NCBI RefSeq assembly: GCF_003600685.1
Contig: NZ_CP032084.1
Location: 1,922,001-1,986,000, forward strand
DNA from: Achromobacter sp. B7
GTDB lineage: Bacteria; Pseudomonadota; Gammaproteobacteria; Burkholderiales; Burkholderiaceae_B
Length of the DNA stretch: 64,000 nucleotides
Reading direction: 5' to 3'
A model generated the notes under the pieces. It was not told the DNA's origin. It saw only the letters and a list, made by a program, of their open reading frames with translations, and did no database searches. The translations under genes were made by a program, and so were the position numbers. This document shows, one piece after another, positions 49,083-59,023 of the stretch; the stretch's first letter is position 1; each line of letters begins with the position of its first letter.

Positions 49083-49739
49083 TCAGGAAGTAATTTTGCT
49101 GCGTGTGTCGGCCGGCGCCGAAATGCCGTGCACCAGCAGGGCAAGTTGAAGGCGATCGGACACGCCCAGCTTTTCAAAGACGGCGGAAAGATGCGCCTTG
49201 ACCGTGCGTTCGGTGATGCCCAGGGCCTCGGCGATCTGCGCGTTGGCCTGACCGCTGGCGGCGTAGCGCGCCACGGTGATCTCGCGCTCGGTCAGCAGGC
49301 CGTTGTCCCAGGAATGCGAATCCTGGGCGCGCTCGGTGACCAGCTTTAGCAAACGCGCCACCAAAGAGCGGCCCATCCATATCCCACCGGACAAGACCAC
49401 TTCCAGCGCTTGCGACAGCGCGGCGGCGGGCGCGTAGCTGTGGCAATAGCCATGGGCGCCCGCGCCCAGCGCTTGCGTGCCTTGCTCGTCATTGGGGCTG
49501 GGGCTGGCGACCACCAGATGCAGGCCGGCCAGGGCAGGGCCCCAGCTGGGATCCTGCCACGATGGCAAGCGCGGCACGTCGGTATCCAGCACGGCCAGCG
49601 TGCGGCCTTGCTCTCGCCAGCGTTGCAGGTCGGCCAGGCCGCGCCCGCGGGCAGCCAGCCAGCGCGTGGAATCCAACGCGCGCCAGTGTTGCCAGAGCAG
49701 GTCGTCGTGCGTAATCAACAAGACGGGAACGGGTTTCAT
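49083..49739 (-). CDS. LuxR-family (NarL/FixJ-type) regulator of the adhesin locus
   Basis: A 218-residue regulator with a receiver-like N-terminal domain and a C-terminal LuxR helix-turn-helix (LTEREITVARYAASGQANAQIAEALG...TVKAHLSAVFEKLGV, ~residues 150-205). The receiver keeps LITHDD and AVLDTDV acidic residues, but the usual late Lys is not evident (GAHGYCHSYAP), so phosphorylation is uncertain. Start ATG 49739 has AAGG and GGAGAG upstream; a longer frame to 49790 would overlap the adaptor gene. Lying between exporter and adhesin, it probably controls adhesin transcription. Confidence 0.88.
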   Translation of the reverse strand: MKPVPVLLITHDDLLWQHWRALDSTRWLAARGRGLADLQRWREQGRTLAVLDTDVPRLPSWQDPSWGPALAGLHLVVASPSPNDEQGTQALGAGAHGYCHSYAPAAALSQALEVVLSGGIWMGRSLVARLLKLVTERAQDSHSWDNGLLTEREITVARYAASGQANAQIAEALGITERTVKAHLSAVFEKLGVSDRLQLALLVHGISAPADTRSKITS

Positions 49740-49758
49740 AAAGCCTTGCAGCTCTCCT

Positions 49759-51180
49759 TTAACGTTCGGTGAAGGCGTTTGCCTTGGCACGCAGAATCGG
49801 TTTGAGCAGGTACTGCAACACGGTGCGTTTACCCGTCAGGATATGAACCTCGGCCACCATCCCGGGGATGATGGGCAATAGTTTGTCGCCCACGGTGCTG
49901 CGGTCCGTGCGGACCCGCACCACGTAATAGGAATTGCCTTTTTCGTCGGTGACCGTGTCGGCGCCGATCTGTTCGACCTTGCCTTCCAGGCCGCCGTAGA
50001 TGGAGAAGTCGTAAGCGGTGAACTTCACTTCCGCCTTCTGGTCGGCATGCAGGAAACCGATGTCGCGCGGCTGGATGCGCACTTCCAGCAGCAGCGTGTC
50101 GTCCTTGGGCACGATCTCGATAATGTCCTTGCCCGGCTGCACCACGCCGCCGACGGTGTTGTTGAACAGCGTCTTGATGGTGCCGGCCAGCGGCGCACGC
50201 ACTTCGGCCAGCTTCACGCGGTCGGCCAGGGCCAGCTTGCCCTGGCGCAGGGTCGACAGCTTGGTGTTGGTCTCGGACAGTTCGCTGCGGGCCTGGTTGC
50301 GAATATTGAGCTCGGACTCTTCCAGCTTGCTTTGCGCTTCCTTGATCGACGCCTGGAACCGGTCAATCTGCGCCTCGGCGCCTTTTTGCTCGCCGCAATA
50401 CCGCGCCACGTCGCGTTGCAGGCGCAGCAGGTCCACTTCGGACACGGCGCCGCTCTTGAGCAACGGCCGGGTCACCTGCAATTCCCGCGAGGTCAGTGCG
50501 CAACTGGCCGAGGCTTGATCGCGCTTGGCGATGGTTTCGCGCAGGTCTTCCTGGCGTTGCTTGAGCTGTTCGCGCGCCACGTTGATGGTGGCGTTCAGCT
50601 CGGTGTTGCGCGCTTGCCAGGCGTTGCGTTCCATTTCAGCCAGGCCGGGCGCCTGCTTCAGCACTTCTTCCGGCGCCACGAAAGGTTCGCCGGTGGCCAA
50701 GGCCTGCAAGCGTGCGGACTTGGCCAGCAGCGACAGGTATTCCGCGTTGTTCTCGCCCAGGGAAGAGGCAAAGCGCGTGGAATCAATTTTCAGCAGGGTC
50801 TGGCCGGCCTGGACTTCCTGGCCCGGGCGGACCAGGATTTCCTCGACGATGCCGCCGTCCAGGCTTTGGATGATCTGCACTTGGCGCGACGGCACAACCT
50901 TGCCTTCGCCGCGAACCACTTCGTCGATGCTGCCGGTGGCCGCCCAGACGATCAGCAGGAAGGTCGCCAGCAGCGCCACCCACAGCAGCACGCGCGAGCT
51001 GCGGGCCTGCGACTCCTGGATCACCCATTCGGCATTGCCGACATAGTCCGAGCGCTTTTCCCGCTTGCCTTTTTCGGTGCCGTCCAGCAACCGGTCAAAG
51101 AAGAATACGAAGACGTTGCGCAATTTGCGCCACAGGGTGCCCAGCAGGCCGTGCCGGGTCTCTCCAGGATTTTTCAGCAT
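49759..51180 (-). CDS. Type I secretion HlyD/LapC-family adaptor
   Basis: A 473-residue membrane-fusion protein of the type I exporter. Single N-terminal helix (VLLWVALLATFLLIVWAAT, ~residues 47-65), biotinyl-lipoyl-like segment (GGIVEEILVRPGQEVQAGQTLL), long coiled-coil hairpin (~170-300), and the HlyD-family C-terminus (PGMVAEVHILTGKRTVLQYLLKPI). It bridges the inner-membrane ATPase and the TolC-like pore. Start ATG 51180, eight bases after the ATPase stop. Confidence 0.93.
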   Translation of the reverse strand: MLKNPGETRHGLLGTLWRKLRNVFVFFFDRLLDGTEKGKREKRSDYVGNAEWVIQESQARSSRVLLWVALLATFLLIVWAATGSIDEVVRGEGKVVPSRQVQIIQSLDGGIVEEILVRPGQEVQAGQTLLKIDSTRFASSLGENNAEYLSLLAKSARLQALATGEPFVAPEEVLKQAPGLAEMERNAWQARNTELNATINVAREQLKQRQEDLRETIAKRDQASASCALTSRELQVTRPLLKSGAVSEVDLLRLQRDVARYCGEQKGAEAQIDRFQASIKEAQSKLEESELNIRNQARSELSETNTKLSTLRQGKLALADRVKLAEVRAPLAGTIKTLFNNTVGGVVQPGKDIIEIVPKDDTLLLEVRIQPRDIGFLHADQKAEVKFTAYDFSIYGGLEGKVEQIGADTVTDEKGNSYYVVRVRTDRSTVGDKLLPIIPGMVAEVHILTGKRTVLQYLLKPILRAKANAFTER

Positions 51181-51187
51181 GGCGCCC

Positions 51188-53362
51188 TTAACTCCCGCGT
51201 CCAACGCGTCCTTGACGCAGTGCTTCGACAACTTGCTCCTTGGGGCCGTCCGCAACGATGTGACCGTTATCGATCACGATCAGGCGGTCCACCAGGTCCA
51301 GCAGCGCGGTGCGGTGCGTGACCAGCAGGATCGTCTTGGTGGCGCTGGCCTCGCCCAGCCGCTTGCGTAACTGCGCTTCGCTCTGGTGGTCCATGTTGCT
51401 GCTGGGTTCATCCAGCAGCAGGATCGGCGGGTCGTTGATCAGCGCGCGGGCGACGGCGACGGACTGGCGTTGGCCGCCCGACAGCGATTCGCCGCGTTCG
51501 CCGATCACCATGTCGAAGCCGTTGGGGTGCAGGTTGGCAAAGTCCGTCACGCCGGCCAGGTTGGCGGCGGCCAGGATGCTGGCGTCGTCGGCGTAGGGCG
51601 CGCCCATGGCCAGGTTGTGTTTCAGGCTGCCGTAGAACAGCGTGGGGTCTTGCGGCACATGGCCGATGGCGCGGCGCACGTCGGCCGGGTCGATCTGGCG
51701 CACGTCCACCCCGTCCAGCAGCACAGCGCCTTCGGTGGGCTGATACAGCGCCAGCGCCAGCTTCTCCAGCGTGGTCTTGCCCGAGCCGATGCGGCCGATG
51801 ATGCCGACCTTTTCACCGGGCTTGAGCTTGAAAGACACCTTCTTCAGTACCGGCTGCGTGCTGCCGGGGTAGGCGAAGGTGACGTCGCGAAATTCCAGGC
51901 CGCCATGAAACACGGGGCGGTGCAGGAATTCGGCTTCGGCCGGGCGTTCAATCGGCAGCTTCATATAGTTGTCGATGGAACCCAGCGAGGTGCGGGCGTT
52001 CTGGTATTGCATCAACAGCCCGGCAACCTGGCCCAGCGGCGCCAGGCAGCGGCTGGCGATCATGGACGCGGCGATGATGCCGCCCATGGACATGGCCGAT
52101 TCCTGGGCCTGGTACACGCCGATGATCACCACGGCGATCGACACCAGTTGCTGGATCGCTTGCACAAAGCCGACGGTGGACGACGAAATCAGCTTGAGCT
52201 TGCCGCCTGTCTGCGCGATGAATTCCGTGGCGCGTTCCCAGTTGCGTTGCACCGAGCCTTGCGCGTTCAGCGTCTTGACGGCCTCCAGGCCGGTCAGCGC
52301 TTCGACCAGTGTCGCGTTGCGCTGCGAACTGGCCTGGAAGCTGGCCATCGTCAGCGCTTCCATGCGTGCCTGTGCGGCTAGCGACACCAGCAAAATCAGC
52401 ACGATGGCAACCAGCGGCGGCAGGATCATCCACGGCGATATCCAGGCCAGCGCGGCCAGGAACAGCAGGATGAAGGGCAGGTCGACCAGCGTGGTGATGG
52501 TGGCCGACGCGATGAAGTCGCGGATGGATTCGAACGACCGCAGGTTGGCCGCGAACGATCCGACGGACACGGGGCGGCCTTCCAGCCGCAGGTCCAGCAC
52601 GCGCTCCATGATCTGCGCGGACAGGCGCACGTCGACGCGCTTGCTTGCACTGTCCACCACATGAGAGCGGGCGGTCGACAGCACCATGTTGAAAATCACC
52701 ACCAGCGTGATGCCGATAGCCAGCACCCACAGCGTTTCGACGGCGTTGTTGGGCACCACGCGGTCATACACGTTCATGGTGAACAAGGGCATGGCCATGG
52801 CGAAGATATTGATCAGCAGCGCGGCGACCAGCGCATCGCGGTACAGGCGCCGGTTTTCCATGATGGCCGCCCAGAACCAATGGCGTTCGCGCACTTTGGC
52901 CACTTCGGGCGCGCGGGCGTCGAACCGGAATTGCGGACGCACGAAGCAGACCAGGCCGGTGTATTGCGCGGCCAGGGCTTCGGGCGTCATCTCGACGGAA
53001 CTGCCGCCAAGCTCGGGATGGCTGACCACATATTTGCCGTCTTCTTTTTTCAGCAGCAGGCAGGCGCGTTCGCCTTGCAACAGCAAGATGGCGGGCAGAA
53101 GGTCGGGGGAAATGCTGTCCAGCGTGCGCTTGACCACGCGCGCGGAAAGTTGGGCCCGCGCCGCGGCGCGCGGCAGCAGGGCAGGGGTCAGGCGGTGTTC
53201 TTCCAGGGGCAGGCCGGCGGACAGCGCCTGCGCCGTGGCGGTCACGCCATGCAGGCGCGTAATTTCAACCAGGCAGTCCAGCAAGGGGTCGTCATGCGCC
53301 GCTCGGGCGTCGGCGCGCCAATCACGCGCCGCCTTTTCAGATAACTTGTCCATCTTCGTCAT
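51188..53362 (-). CDS. Type I secretion ABC transporter (LapB/HlyB family)
   Basis: A 724-residue permease-ATPase. N-terminal C39-like domain without an obvious catalytic Cys-His pair (as in HlyB/LapB), six membrane helices (~170-450), and a nucleotide-binding domain with Walker A GRIGSGKTTLEK, signature LSGGQRQSVAVARAL, Walker B ILLLDEPSSNMD and the H-loop VTHR. It drives export of the RTX adhesin. Start ATG 53362 overlaps the small gene upstream by 26 bases; ATG 53353 is also possible. Confidence 0.95.
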   Translation of the reverse strand: MTKMDKLSEKAARDWRADARAAHDDPLLDCLVEITRLHGVTATAQALSAGLPLEEHRLTPALLPRAAARAQLSARVVKRTLDSISPDLLPAILLLQGERACLLLKKEDGKYVVSHPELGGSSVEMTPEALAAQYTGLVCFVRPQFRFDARAPEVAKVRERHWFWAAIMENRRLYRDALVAALLINIFAMAMPLFTMNVYDRVVPNNAVETLWVLAIGITLVVIFNMVLSTARSHVVDSASKRVDVRLSAQIMERVLDLRLEGRPVSVGSFAANLRSFESIRDFIASATITTLVDLPFILLFLAALAWISPWMILPPLVAIVLILLVSLAAQARMEALTMASFQASSQRNATLVEALTGLEAVKTLNAQGSVQRNWERATEFIAQTGGKLKLISSSTVGFVQAIQQLVSIAVVIIGVYQAQESAMSMGGIIAASMIASRCLAPLGQVAGLLMQYQNARTSLGSIDNYMKLPIERPAEAEFLHRPVFHGGLEFRDVTFAYPGSTQPVLKKVSFKLKPGEKVGIIGRIGSGKTTLEKLALALYQPTEGAVLLDGVDVRQIDPADVRRAIGHVPQDPTLFYGSLKHNLAMGAPYADDASILAAANLAGVTDFANLHPNGFDMVIGERGESLSGGQRQSVAVARALINDPPILLLDEPSSNMDHQSEAQLRKRLGEASATKTILLVTHRTALLDLVDRLIVIDNGHIVADGPKEQVVEALRQGRVGRGS

Positions 53363-53549
53363 CCAAGAGGTCTAGGTGTTCCGAGAGGCGCGCGCGTTGC
53401 TGCTTGCGCTGGGAGAGCTTTTGCTGTGCCTGGATAGGCAGGTCTGTCATGCGCAAGGTGCCATTGGCGATCAAGGCGTCGATCAGGTCTTCAAGAACGC
53501 GGACAAAGTCCGCGTCCAACTGCGAAAATTCGTTGCCCTGGGGCGTCAT
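53337..53549 (-). CDS. Small acidic/helical protein in the type I secretion operon
   Basis: A 70-residue soluble protein with a Gln/Lys/Arg-rich helical middle (QAQQKLSQRKQQRARLSEH) and an acidic end (DLLDDEDGQ). It is tightly packed: 24 bases after the TolC-like stop and overlapping the ATPase start. I do not recognise the family. The position suggests a role in export or its control. Confidence 0.75.
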   Translation of the reverse strand: MTPQGNEFSQLDADFVRVLEDLIDALIANGTLRMTDLPIQAQQKLSQRKQQRARLSEHLDLLDDEDGQVI

Positions 53550-53573
53550 ATGGCCTCCTTGCGCCCGCCGCCT

Positions 53574-55085
53574 TCAAGGCTTGGCGGTGGGTGCGTTCAG
53601 CGGCACGAGCGTGGGCGGCAGCGTGCCTTCGTTGTATTGAACGCGCACGGGAGCCAGGCGGGCAGAGTCGGGGACCGTCGAATTGCAAAGCTTGATCACT
53701 TCGTCGGTTACCTCCAGTTTGCCGTTTTCCTCGGGCATCTCGTTGCGCGCGGGTTGCAGCGACAGCGCGGGCAACAGCGCATGTGACAGCGCCAGCCAGC
53801 GGTACTGCGCAAGCTTGAGGTCATACAAGCCGTTGGTCAATGCGCGGCGCGACTCGAACAGTTCGTTTTCAGTGTCAAGCAAGTCCAGCAGCGAGCGCTG
53901 ACCAATCTGGAACTGTTGTCGATATGCGTCACGTACCTTGGTCGTGGCCACTTCGTGGTCGCGCAGGAACGGCAGCTTCTGGCTCAGGCTGGTGATGTTG
54001 TTCCAGGCCACGGCCAGGTCCTGCTGCACGTTGCGGCAGGTGTAGTCGCGGATGTCGCGCGCGGCGTACGACTGCGCGGCGGTTTGACGCACGCGGGCCG
54101 AATCCGCGCCGCCGCGGTACAGGTTGTAGCTCATCACAACTTGCACGCTGGAGCTTTGGATGTCGCGCGTTTCCGGCGTGGGGTCGTTCTGGTCACGGCC
54201 CGAGGACGCCACGAATTCAAACTTGGGCGAGAAAGCGCCCTTGGACGAGGCCACGCCGGCTTGCGCGGCTTGCAACCCGGCTTGCTTGGACAGGAAGCTG
54301 GGGTTGCGGCGCAGCGACTCGTTGAAGTCGCCCGGCTTGACGGGCAGCTTGGCGGCGATGTCGGGCGGCGGCTGCATGGCTTCGGGCGGGAAAGCGCCGG
54401 TCACGCGCTGAAAGCGCTGCTGCACGTCAAGCAGGTTGGCGGTTTCGGTCATCAGGTTGGTCTGGGCCAGCGACAGGCGGCCGCCTGCCTGTTCCAGGTC
54501 AACGCGGCGGCCCACGCCGGATTCGGTGCGTTCGCCGATCTGCTTCAGCGTTTCTTCGTGCAGCGAATAGTTCTGGCGGGCCAGCAGTTCCATGTCGCGG
54601 TAGCGTTGCAAGTCGATATACGCCTGCACGGCGGCGAACGCGGTGCTGTCGCTGGTGGCCAATACGTCATAGAAGCGCGCCAGCTTGTCGAAGCCGGCCT
54701 GTTTGACGTCGTTGCTGGTGCGGAAGCCGTCAAAAATCAACTGGCGCAGCTCAACGTTGTAGCCCGGGCGGCTCCAGCGTTGCGATCCCACGTCCGGCAC
54801 GTTGCTGCGATATTCGCGGCCTACATAGCCCTGAGCATTGATTTGCGGGAAGAAGGCGGCGCGTGCAACCGACTGACCTTCCAGCGACGCCTGGAAGTCG
54901 TGATACTTGGCCTGGATTTCCGGGTTGCTCAACAGCGTCTGCTCAACAACCTGATTCAGCGTCACCGTGGATACGGTGGCGGCCGGCGCGCCTTGAGCGG
55001 CGGGCGGGGTGGGCTGGGCAAAAGCGGCGGGAACAAAAGCCAAGGCGAAAAGCGAAGTCGTGCGTTTGATCAAAAACGAAGCCAT
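53574..55085 (-). CDS. TolC/LapE-family outer-membrane efflux protein
   Basis: A 503-residue protein with a signal peptide (residues ~1-23, ending AAFAQ) and the TolC duplicated helical repeat; conserved segments include NPEIQAKYHDFQAS and SLLDLLDTENELFESRR. It forms the outer-membrane channel of the adhesin exporter and leads the minus-strand operon. Start ATG 55085 chosen for the signal peptide; the frame is open to 55145. Confidence 0.93.
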   Translation of the reverse strand: MASFLIKRTTSLFALAFVPAAFAQPTPPAAQGAPAATVSTVTLNQVVEQTLLSNPEIQAKYHDFQASLEGQSVARAAFFPQINAQGYVGREYRSNVPDVGSQRWSRPGYNVELRQLIFDGFRTSNDVKQAGFDKLARFYDVLATSDSTAFAAVQAYIDLQRYRDMELLARQNYSLHEETLKQIGERTESGVGRRVDLEQAGGRLSLAQTNLMTETANLLDVQQRFQRVTGAFPPEAMQPPPDIAAKLPVKPGDFNESLRRNPSFLSKQAGLQAAQAGVASSKGAFSPKFEFVASSGRDQNDPTPETRDIQSSSVQVVMSYNLYRGGADSARVRQTAAQSYAARDIRDYTCRNVQQDLAVAWNNITSLSQKLPFLRDHEVATTKVRDAYRQQFQIGQRSLLDLLDTENELFESRRALTNGLYDLKLAQYRWLALSHALLPALSLQPARNEMPEENGKLEVTDEVIKLCNSTVPDSARLAPVRVQYNEGTLPPTLVPLNAPTAKP

Positions 55086-55277
55086 AGTGATTATTCGCGT
55101 GTCGGAGTGGGATTGAATGGCGGCCATATTGTATGTAAATGTCATATTTCCCTAGTCAAGATTTGTTAAGTCTTGCAGAAGGCAAAATGACTCGCCACAA
55201 CGTTTCTTCGCGCAACATCACCTAATTTGACTGAATTTGCACGAACTTCACAGACCGTGAAAAGTGCCAGCTTTATT

Positions 55278-55299
55278 AATACGGTTTATTTCGTATTAT
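55278..55299. promoter_or_regulatory. Dyad element 1 upstream of the exporter operon
   Basis: TAATACG-N8-CGTATTA, a perfect 7-bp inverted repeat, ~190 bases upstream of the TolC-like start. Candidate operator. Confidence 0.4.
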
Positions 55300-55325
55300 T
55301 TCGAAAGTGACGTGTCTGTAGTGAA

Positions 55326-55354
55326 ACAGAATTATATCGGTTTGATAATTCTGT
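55326..55354. promoter_or_regulatory. Dyad element 2 upstream of the exporter operon
   Basis: ACAGAATTAT-N9-ATAATTCTGT, a perfect 10-bp inverted repeat in AT-rich DNA. It may be an operator or a hairpin; no T-run on either side supports a terminator strongly. Confidence 0.45.
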
Positions 55355-55602
55355 ATCTGATTTCTCTTATCGAATTTGTAATTTGTGATTAATTTTCCAC
55401 AGTGTTCTCGCACTGTTTGCCGCGCTGGAGGTGACGGATTCCGTAACCAACATGGTAGTGGTGGTACTAGTATGTATGGTGTGGTTGTACTAGGTTCAGA
55501 GCCTGGGCATAATTCCCGCATGCCGCAGTGGCCGGCACGGAAGCGATTTGCTGATCAACCGTGCGAGGCTCGAGCCGGACTGTCTATTTGCAGAGCGCAT
55601 CC

Positions 55603-57006
55603 ATGGCCCAAACCCTTTACGACAAACTCTGGGACGCCCACATCGTCCACCAGGAATCAGACGGCACCTGTCTGCTCTATATCGATCGCCATCTGGTGCA
55701 CGAAGTCACCAGCCCGCAGGCCTTCGAAGGTCTGGCGATTGCCGGCCGCAAGCCCTGGCGCACCGGCGCCAACCTGGCGGTGGCCGACCACAACGTGCCG
55801 ACGCTAAACCGCGCACAGGGCATTGACGACCCGATCTCGCGGCTGCAAGTGGACACGCTGGATGCCAACTGCGAGAAATACGGCATTACCGAATTCCGCA
55901 TGAACGACTTGCGCCAAGGCATCGTGCACGTCATCGGCCCCGAGCAGGGCGCCACGTTGCCGGGCATGACCGTGGTCTGTGGCGATTCGCACACCAGCAC
56001 CCACGGCGCGCTGGGCGCACTGGCATTCGGTATCGGCACGTCCGAGGTCGAGCACGTGCTGGCCACGCAGACGCTGCTGATGAAGAAAGCCAAAAGCATG
56101 CTGATCAAGGTCGACGGCGACTTGCCTTTTGGCTGTACGGCCAAAGACGTGGTGCTGCACATCATCGGCATCATCGGCACGGCCGGTGGCACGGGCCACG
56201 CGATTGAATTCGCCGGCAGCACCATCCGCGCCCTGTCCGTGGAAGGCCGCATGACCGTGTGCAACATGGCGATTGAAGCCGGCGCGCGCTCGGGCATGGT
56301 GGCGGTCGACGACAAGACCGTTGAATATTTCCGTGGCCGCCCCTTCGCGCCCACGGGCGTGGTGTGGGACCAGGCCGTCAAGTACTGGCGCACGCTGCAC
56401 ACCGACGAAGGCGCCAAGTTCGACACGGTGGTGGAAGTGAACGCGCGCGACATCAAGCCGCAGGTCACCTGGGGCACGTCGCCCGAAATGGTGTTGCCGG
56501 TTGATTCCCGCGTGCCGGACCCCGACCGCGAAAAAGACGATGTGCGCCGCAGCGGCATGGAACGCGCGTTGCAATACATGGGCTTAAAGCCCAACACGCC
56601 GCTGACCGACATCCGCGTGGATCGTGTGTTCATTGGATCGTGCACGAACTCGCGCATCGAAGACCTGCGCGCGGCTGCCGCCGTGGCACGCGGCAAGCGC
56701 GTGGCTTCCAATGTGCGTCAAGCCATGGTTGTGCCGGGCTCTGGCCTGGTCAAGCAACAAGCCGAACGCGAAGGGCTGGACAAGATTTTCATCGAAGCCG
56801 GTTTCGAATGGCGCGAACCGGGCTGTTCGATGTGCCTGGCCATGAACGCCGATCGCCTTGAACCGGGTGAACGTTGCGCGTCGACGTCGAACCGTAATTT
56901 CGAAGGCCGGCAAGGTCAGGGTGGCCGCACGCATCTGGTCAGCCCCGCGATGGCCGCCGCCGCCGCCGTGGCCGGCCACTTCGTCGACGTCCGCACGTTC
57001 CGTTAA
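55603..57006 (+). CDS. leuC: 3-isopropylmalate dehydratase large subunit
   Basis: A 467-residue aconitase-family subunit that with LeuD isomerises 2- to 3-isopropylmalate. Iron-sulfur cysteines are seen in GSCTNSR and GCSMC; start segment [13 protein letters not shown] is conserved. An upstream in-frame ATG at 55561 adds non-conserved residues and is rejected. First gene of leuCDB. Confidence 0.97.
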   Translation: MAQTLYDKLWDAHIVHQESDGTCLLYIDRHLVHEVTSPQAFEGLAIAGRKPWRTGANLAVADHNVPTLNRAQGIDDPISRLQVDTLDANCEKYGITEFRMNDLRQGIVHVIGPEQGATLPGMTVVCGDSHTSTHGALGALAFGIGTSEVEHVLATQTLLMKKAKSMLIKVDGDLPFGCTAKDVVLHIIGIIGTAGGTGHAIEFAGSTIRALSVEGRMTVCNMAIEAGARSGMVAVDDKTVEYFRGRPFAPTGVVWDQAVKYWRTLHTDEGAKFDTVVEVNARDIKPQVTWGTSPEMVLPVDSRVPDPDREKDDVRRSGMERALQYMGLKPNTPLTDIRVDRVFIGSCTNSRIEDLRAAAAVARGKRVASNVRQAMVVPGSGLVKQQAEREGLDKIFIEAGFEWREPGCSMCLAMNADRLEPGERCASTSNRNFEGRQGQGGRTHLVSPAMAAAAAVAGHFVDVRTFR

Positions 57007-57032
57007 GCGATCACGCACCGAGTACCGACATC

Positions 57033-57683
57033 ATGCAAGCATTTACCACTCACGAAGGCCTGGTGGCTCCGCTCGACCGTGAAAACGTCGACACGGACCT
57101 CATCATTCCCAAGCAGTTCCTCAAGTCGATCCAGCGCACCGGTTTCGGCCCCAACCTGTTCGACGAGCTTCGCTACCTGGATCACGGCGAGCCCGGCATG
57201 GACAACAGCAAGCGTCCTCTGAACCCGGATTTTGTGCTGAACCAGCCCCGCTACCAAGGCGCCTCGATTCTGTTGGCGCGCAAGAACTTCGGCTGCGGCT
57301 CCAGTCGCGAGCACGCGCCCTGGGCGCTGACGCAGTACGGCTTTCGCGCGATCATCGCGCCGTCGTATGCCGACATCTTTTTCAACAACAGCTTCAAGAA
57401 CGGCTTGCTGCCGATCGTGCTGTCTGAATTGGAAGTGGCCCGCCTGTTCGACGAAGTCAAGGCGTTCCCGAATTACAAGCTGCAAATCGACCTGGACCGC
57501 CAGGTCGTGATCGCCGCGGACGGCCGCGCGATGGGCTTCGATATCGAACCGTTCCGCAAGTACTGCCTGCTGAACGGCTTTGACGATATCGGCCTGACGC
57601 TGCGCCATTCCGACAAGATCCGCGCCTTTGAGGCCGAACGCCTGGCCCGCCACCCGTGGCTGGAAAGCCGTCCCATCGCCTGA
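57033..57683 (+). CDS. leuD: 3-isopropylmalate dehydratase small subunit
   Basis: A 216-residue partner of LeuC with the swivel-domain motifs [14 protein letters not shown] and [15 protein letters not shown]. It follows leuC by 26 bases. Length is usual. Confidence 0.97.
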   Translation: MQAFTTHEGLVAPLDRENVDTDLIIPKQFLKSIQRTGFGPNLFDELRYLDHGEPGMDNSKRPLNPDFVLNQPRYQGASILLARKNFGCGSSREHAPWALTQYGFRAIIAPSYADIFFNNSFKNGLLPIVLSELEVARLFDEVKAFPNYKLQIDLDRQVVIAADGRAMGFDIEPFRKYCLLNGFDDIGLTLRHSDKIRAFEAERLARHPWLESRPIA

Positions 57684-57712
57684 ACCCATTCTGATCACAG
57701 GATCGTTTTCAA

Positions 57713-58789
57713 ATGACCCACAACATTGCAGTCTTGCCGGGTGACGGCATCGGACCGGAAATCGTCGAACAGGCCGTACGCGTGCTTCAAGCGCTGGACG
57801 TGCCGTTCGACATCAAGCAGGCGCCCGTTGGTGGCGCCGCGTTCGACCAGTTCGAACACCCGCTGCCCCCGGCCACGCTCAAGCTGGCCAAGGAATCCGA
57901 CGCCGTGCTGTTCGGCGCCGTTGGCGACTGGAAGTACGACAGCCTGCCGCGCGAGTTCCGTCCGGAACAAGCCATTCTGGGCCTGCGCAAGGCGCTGGGC
58001 CTGTTTGCCAACCTGCGTCCGGCCATCCTGTACCCCGAGCTGGCCAGCGCATCGTCGCTCAAGCCCGAGATCGTGTCCGGCCTGGACATCCTGATCATTC
58101 GTGAACTGACGGGCGACATCTATTTCGGCACGCCGCGCGGCGCCCGTTCGTCGCCCGACGGCTCGTTTGCGGGCGAGCGCGAAGGCTACGACACCATGCG
58201 CTACGCCGAATCCGAAGTGCGCCGCATCGCGCGCATCGGCTTCGAGTCGGCGCAAAAGCGCAACAAGAAGCTGTGCAGCGTGGACAAGGCCAACGTGCTT
58301 GAAACCTCGCAGTTCTGGCGCGATATCGTCATTGAAGTGGCGCGCGAATATCCGGACGTAGAGTTGTCGCACATGTACGTCGACAATGCCGCGATGCAGT
58401 TGGTGCGCAACCCGCGCCAGTTCGACGTGATCGTTACGGGCAACCTGTTCGGCGACATCCTGTCGGACGAAGCGGCGATGCTGACGGGTTCGATCGGCAT
58501 GTTGCCGTCGGCCTCTTTGAACGCCGGCGGCCAGGGCCTGTACGAACCCAGCCACGGTTCGGCCCCGGACATCGCGGGCAAGGGTATCGCCAACCCGTTG
58601 GCAACCATCTTGTCCGCCGCCATGTTGCTGCGCTATTCGCTGAACCTTGCACCGCAAGCCGACCGCATCGAAGCCGCCGTGCGCCGCGTGCTGGCCGACG
58701 GCCTGCGTACCGCCGACATCTTTGAAGCGGGCGCCACGAAGGTCACCACGGCCGCCATGGGCGACGCCGTGCTCAAAGCCTTGGCCTGA
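57713..58789 (+). CDS. leuB: 3-isopropylmalate dehydrogenase
   Basis: A 358-residue NAD-dependent enzyme that oxidises and decarboxylates 3-isopropylmalate. Conserved: [13 protein letters not shown] start, [11 protein letters not shown], and the [25 protein letters not shown] region with metal-binding Asp residues. AGGAT lies upstream of the ATG. Third gene of the leu operon. Confidence 0.97.
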   Translation: MTHNIAVLPGDGIGPEIVEQAVRVLQALDVPFDIKQAPVGGAAFDQFEHPLPPATLKLAKESDAVLFGAVGDWKYDSLPREFRPEQAILGLRKALGLFANLRPAILYPELASASSLKPEIVSGLDILIIRELTGDIYFGTPRGARSSPDGSFAGEREGYDTMRYAESEVRRIARIGFESAQKRNKKLCSVDKANVLETSQFWRDIVIEVAREYPDVELSHMYVDNAAMQLVRNPRQFDVIVTGNLFGDILSDEAAMLTGSIGMLPSASLNAGGQGLYEPSHGSAPDIAGKGIANPLATILSAAMLLRYSLNLAPQADRIEAAVRRVLADGLRTADIFEAGATKVTTAAMGDAVLKALA

Positions 58790-58834
58790 TCGCCGGGCAA
58801 GGGGCGCGCCCTTGCGGCGCCGCCCCATCTTGGA

Positions 58835-58864
58835 AGGGGCCGCTGCAGGTAGCGGCCCTTTTTT
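58835..58864 (+). terminator. Rho-independent terminator after leuB
   Basis: GGGCCGCT/AGCGGCCC stem with a GCAGGT loop followed by six T. Confidence 0.88.
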
Positions 58865-59023
58865 CGCCCGTGTTGTGACGGCGCCGCGAAAGCCATTGGG
58901 CGGTCTTCCGGCCCCAATTTTTTCTAGCTGCGCCGCAACATACGCGCGTGCATTCTGATAAATTGTTGAATTGCACGACTTTTTCTACCCGGACCTTGTA
59001 TCCACCTTTATAGAGCGATTGAA

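Larger units (their letters stand above)
55086..55602. other. AT-rich divergent promoter region (exporter operon / leuC)
   Basis: About 515 bases, the most AT-rich stretch in the window. It carries two strong dyads (55278-55299 and 55326-55354) and promoters for the minus-strand exporter operon and plus-strand leuCDB. No gene is supported. Confidence 0.65.

Noticed and set aside
38190..49349. An uninterrupted 3719-codon plus-strand frame opposite the adhesin gene
   Set aside because: It is antisense to the VCBS repeats; because the same 639-bp unit repeats, the absence of stops in one unit propagates through the array. The translation has no recognisable domain and the minus-strand protein is unmistakable.
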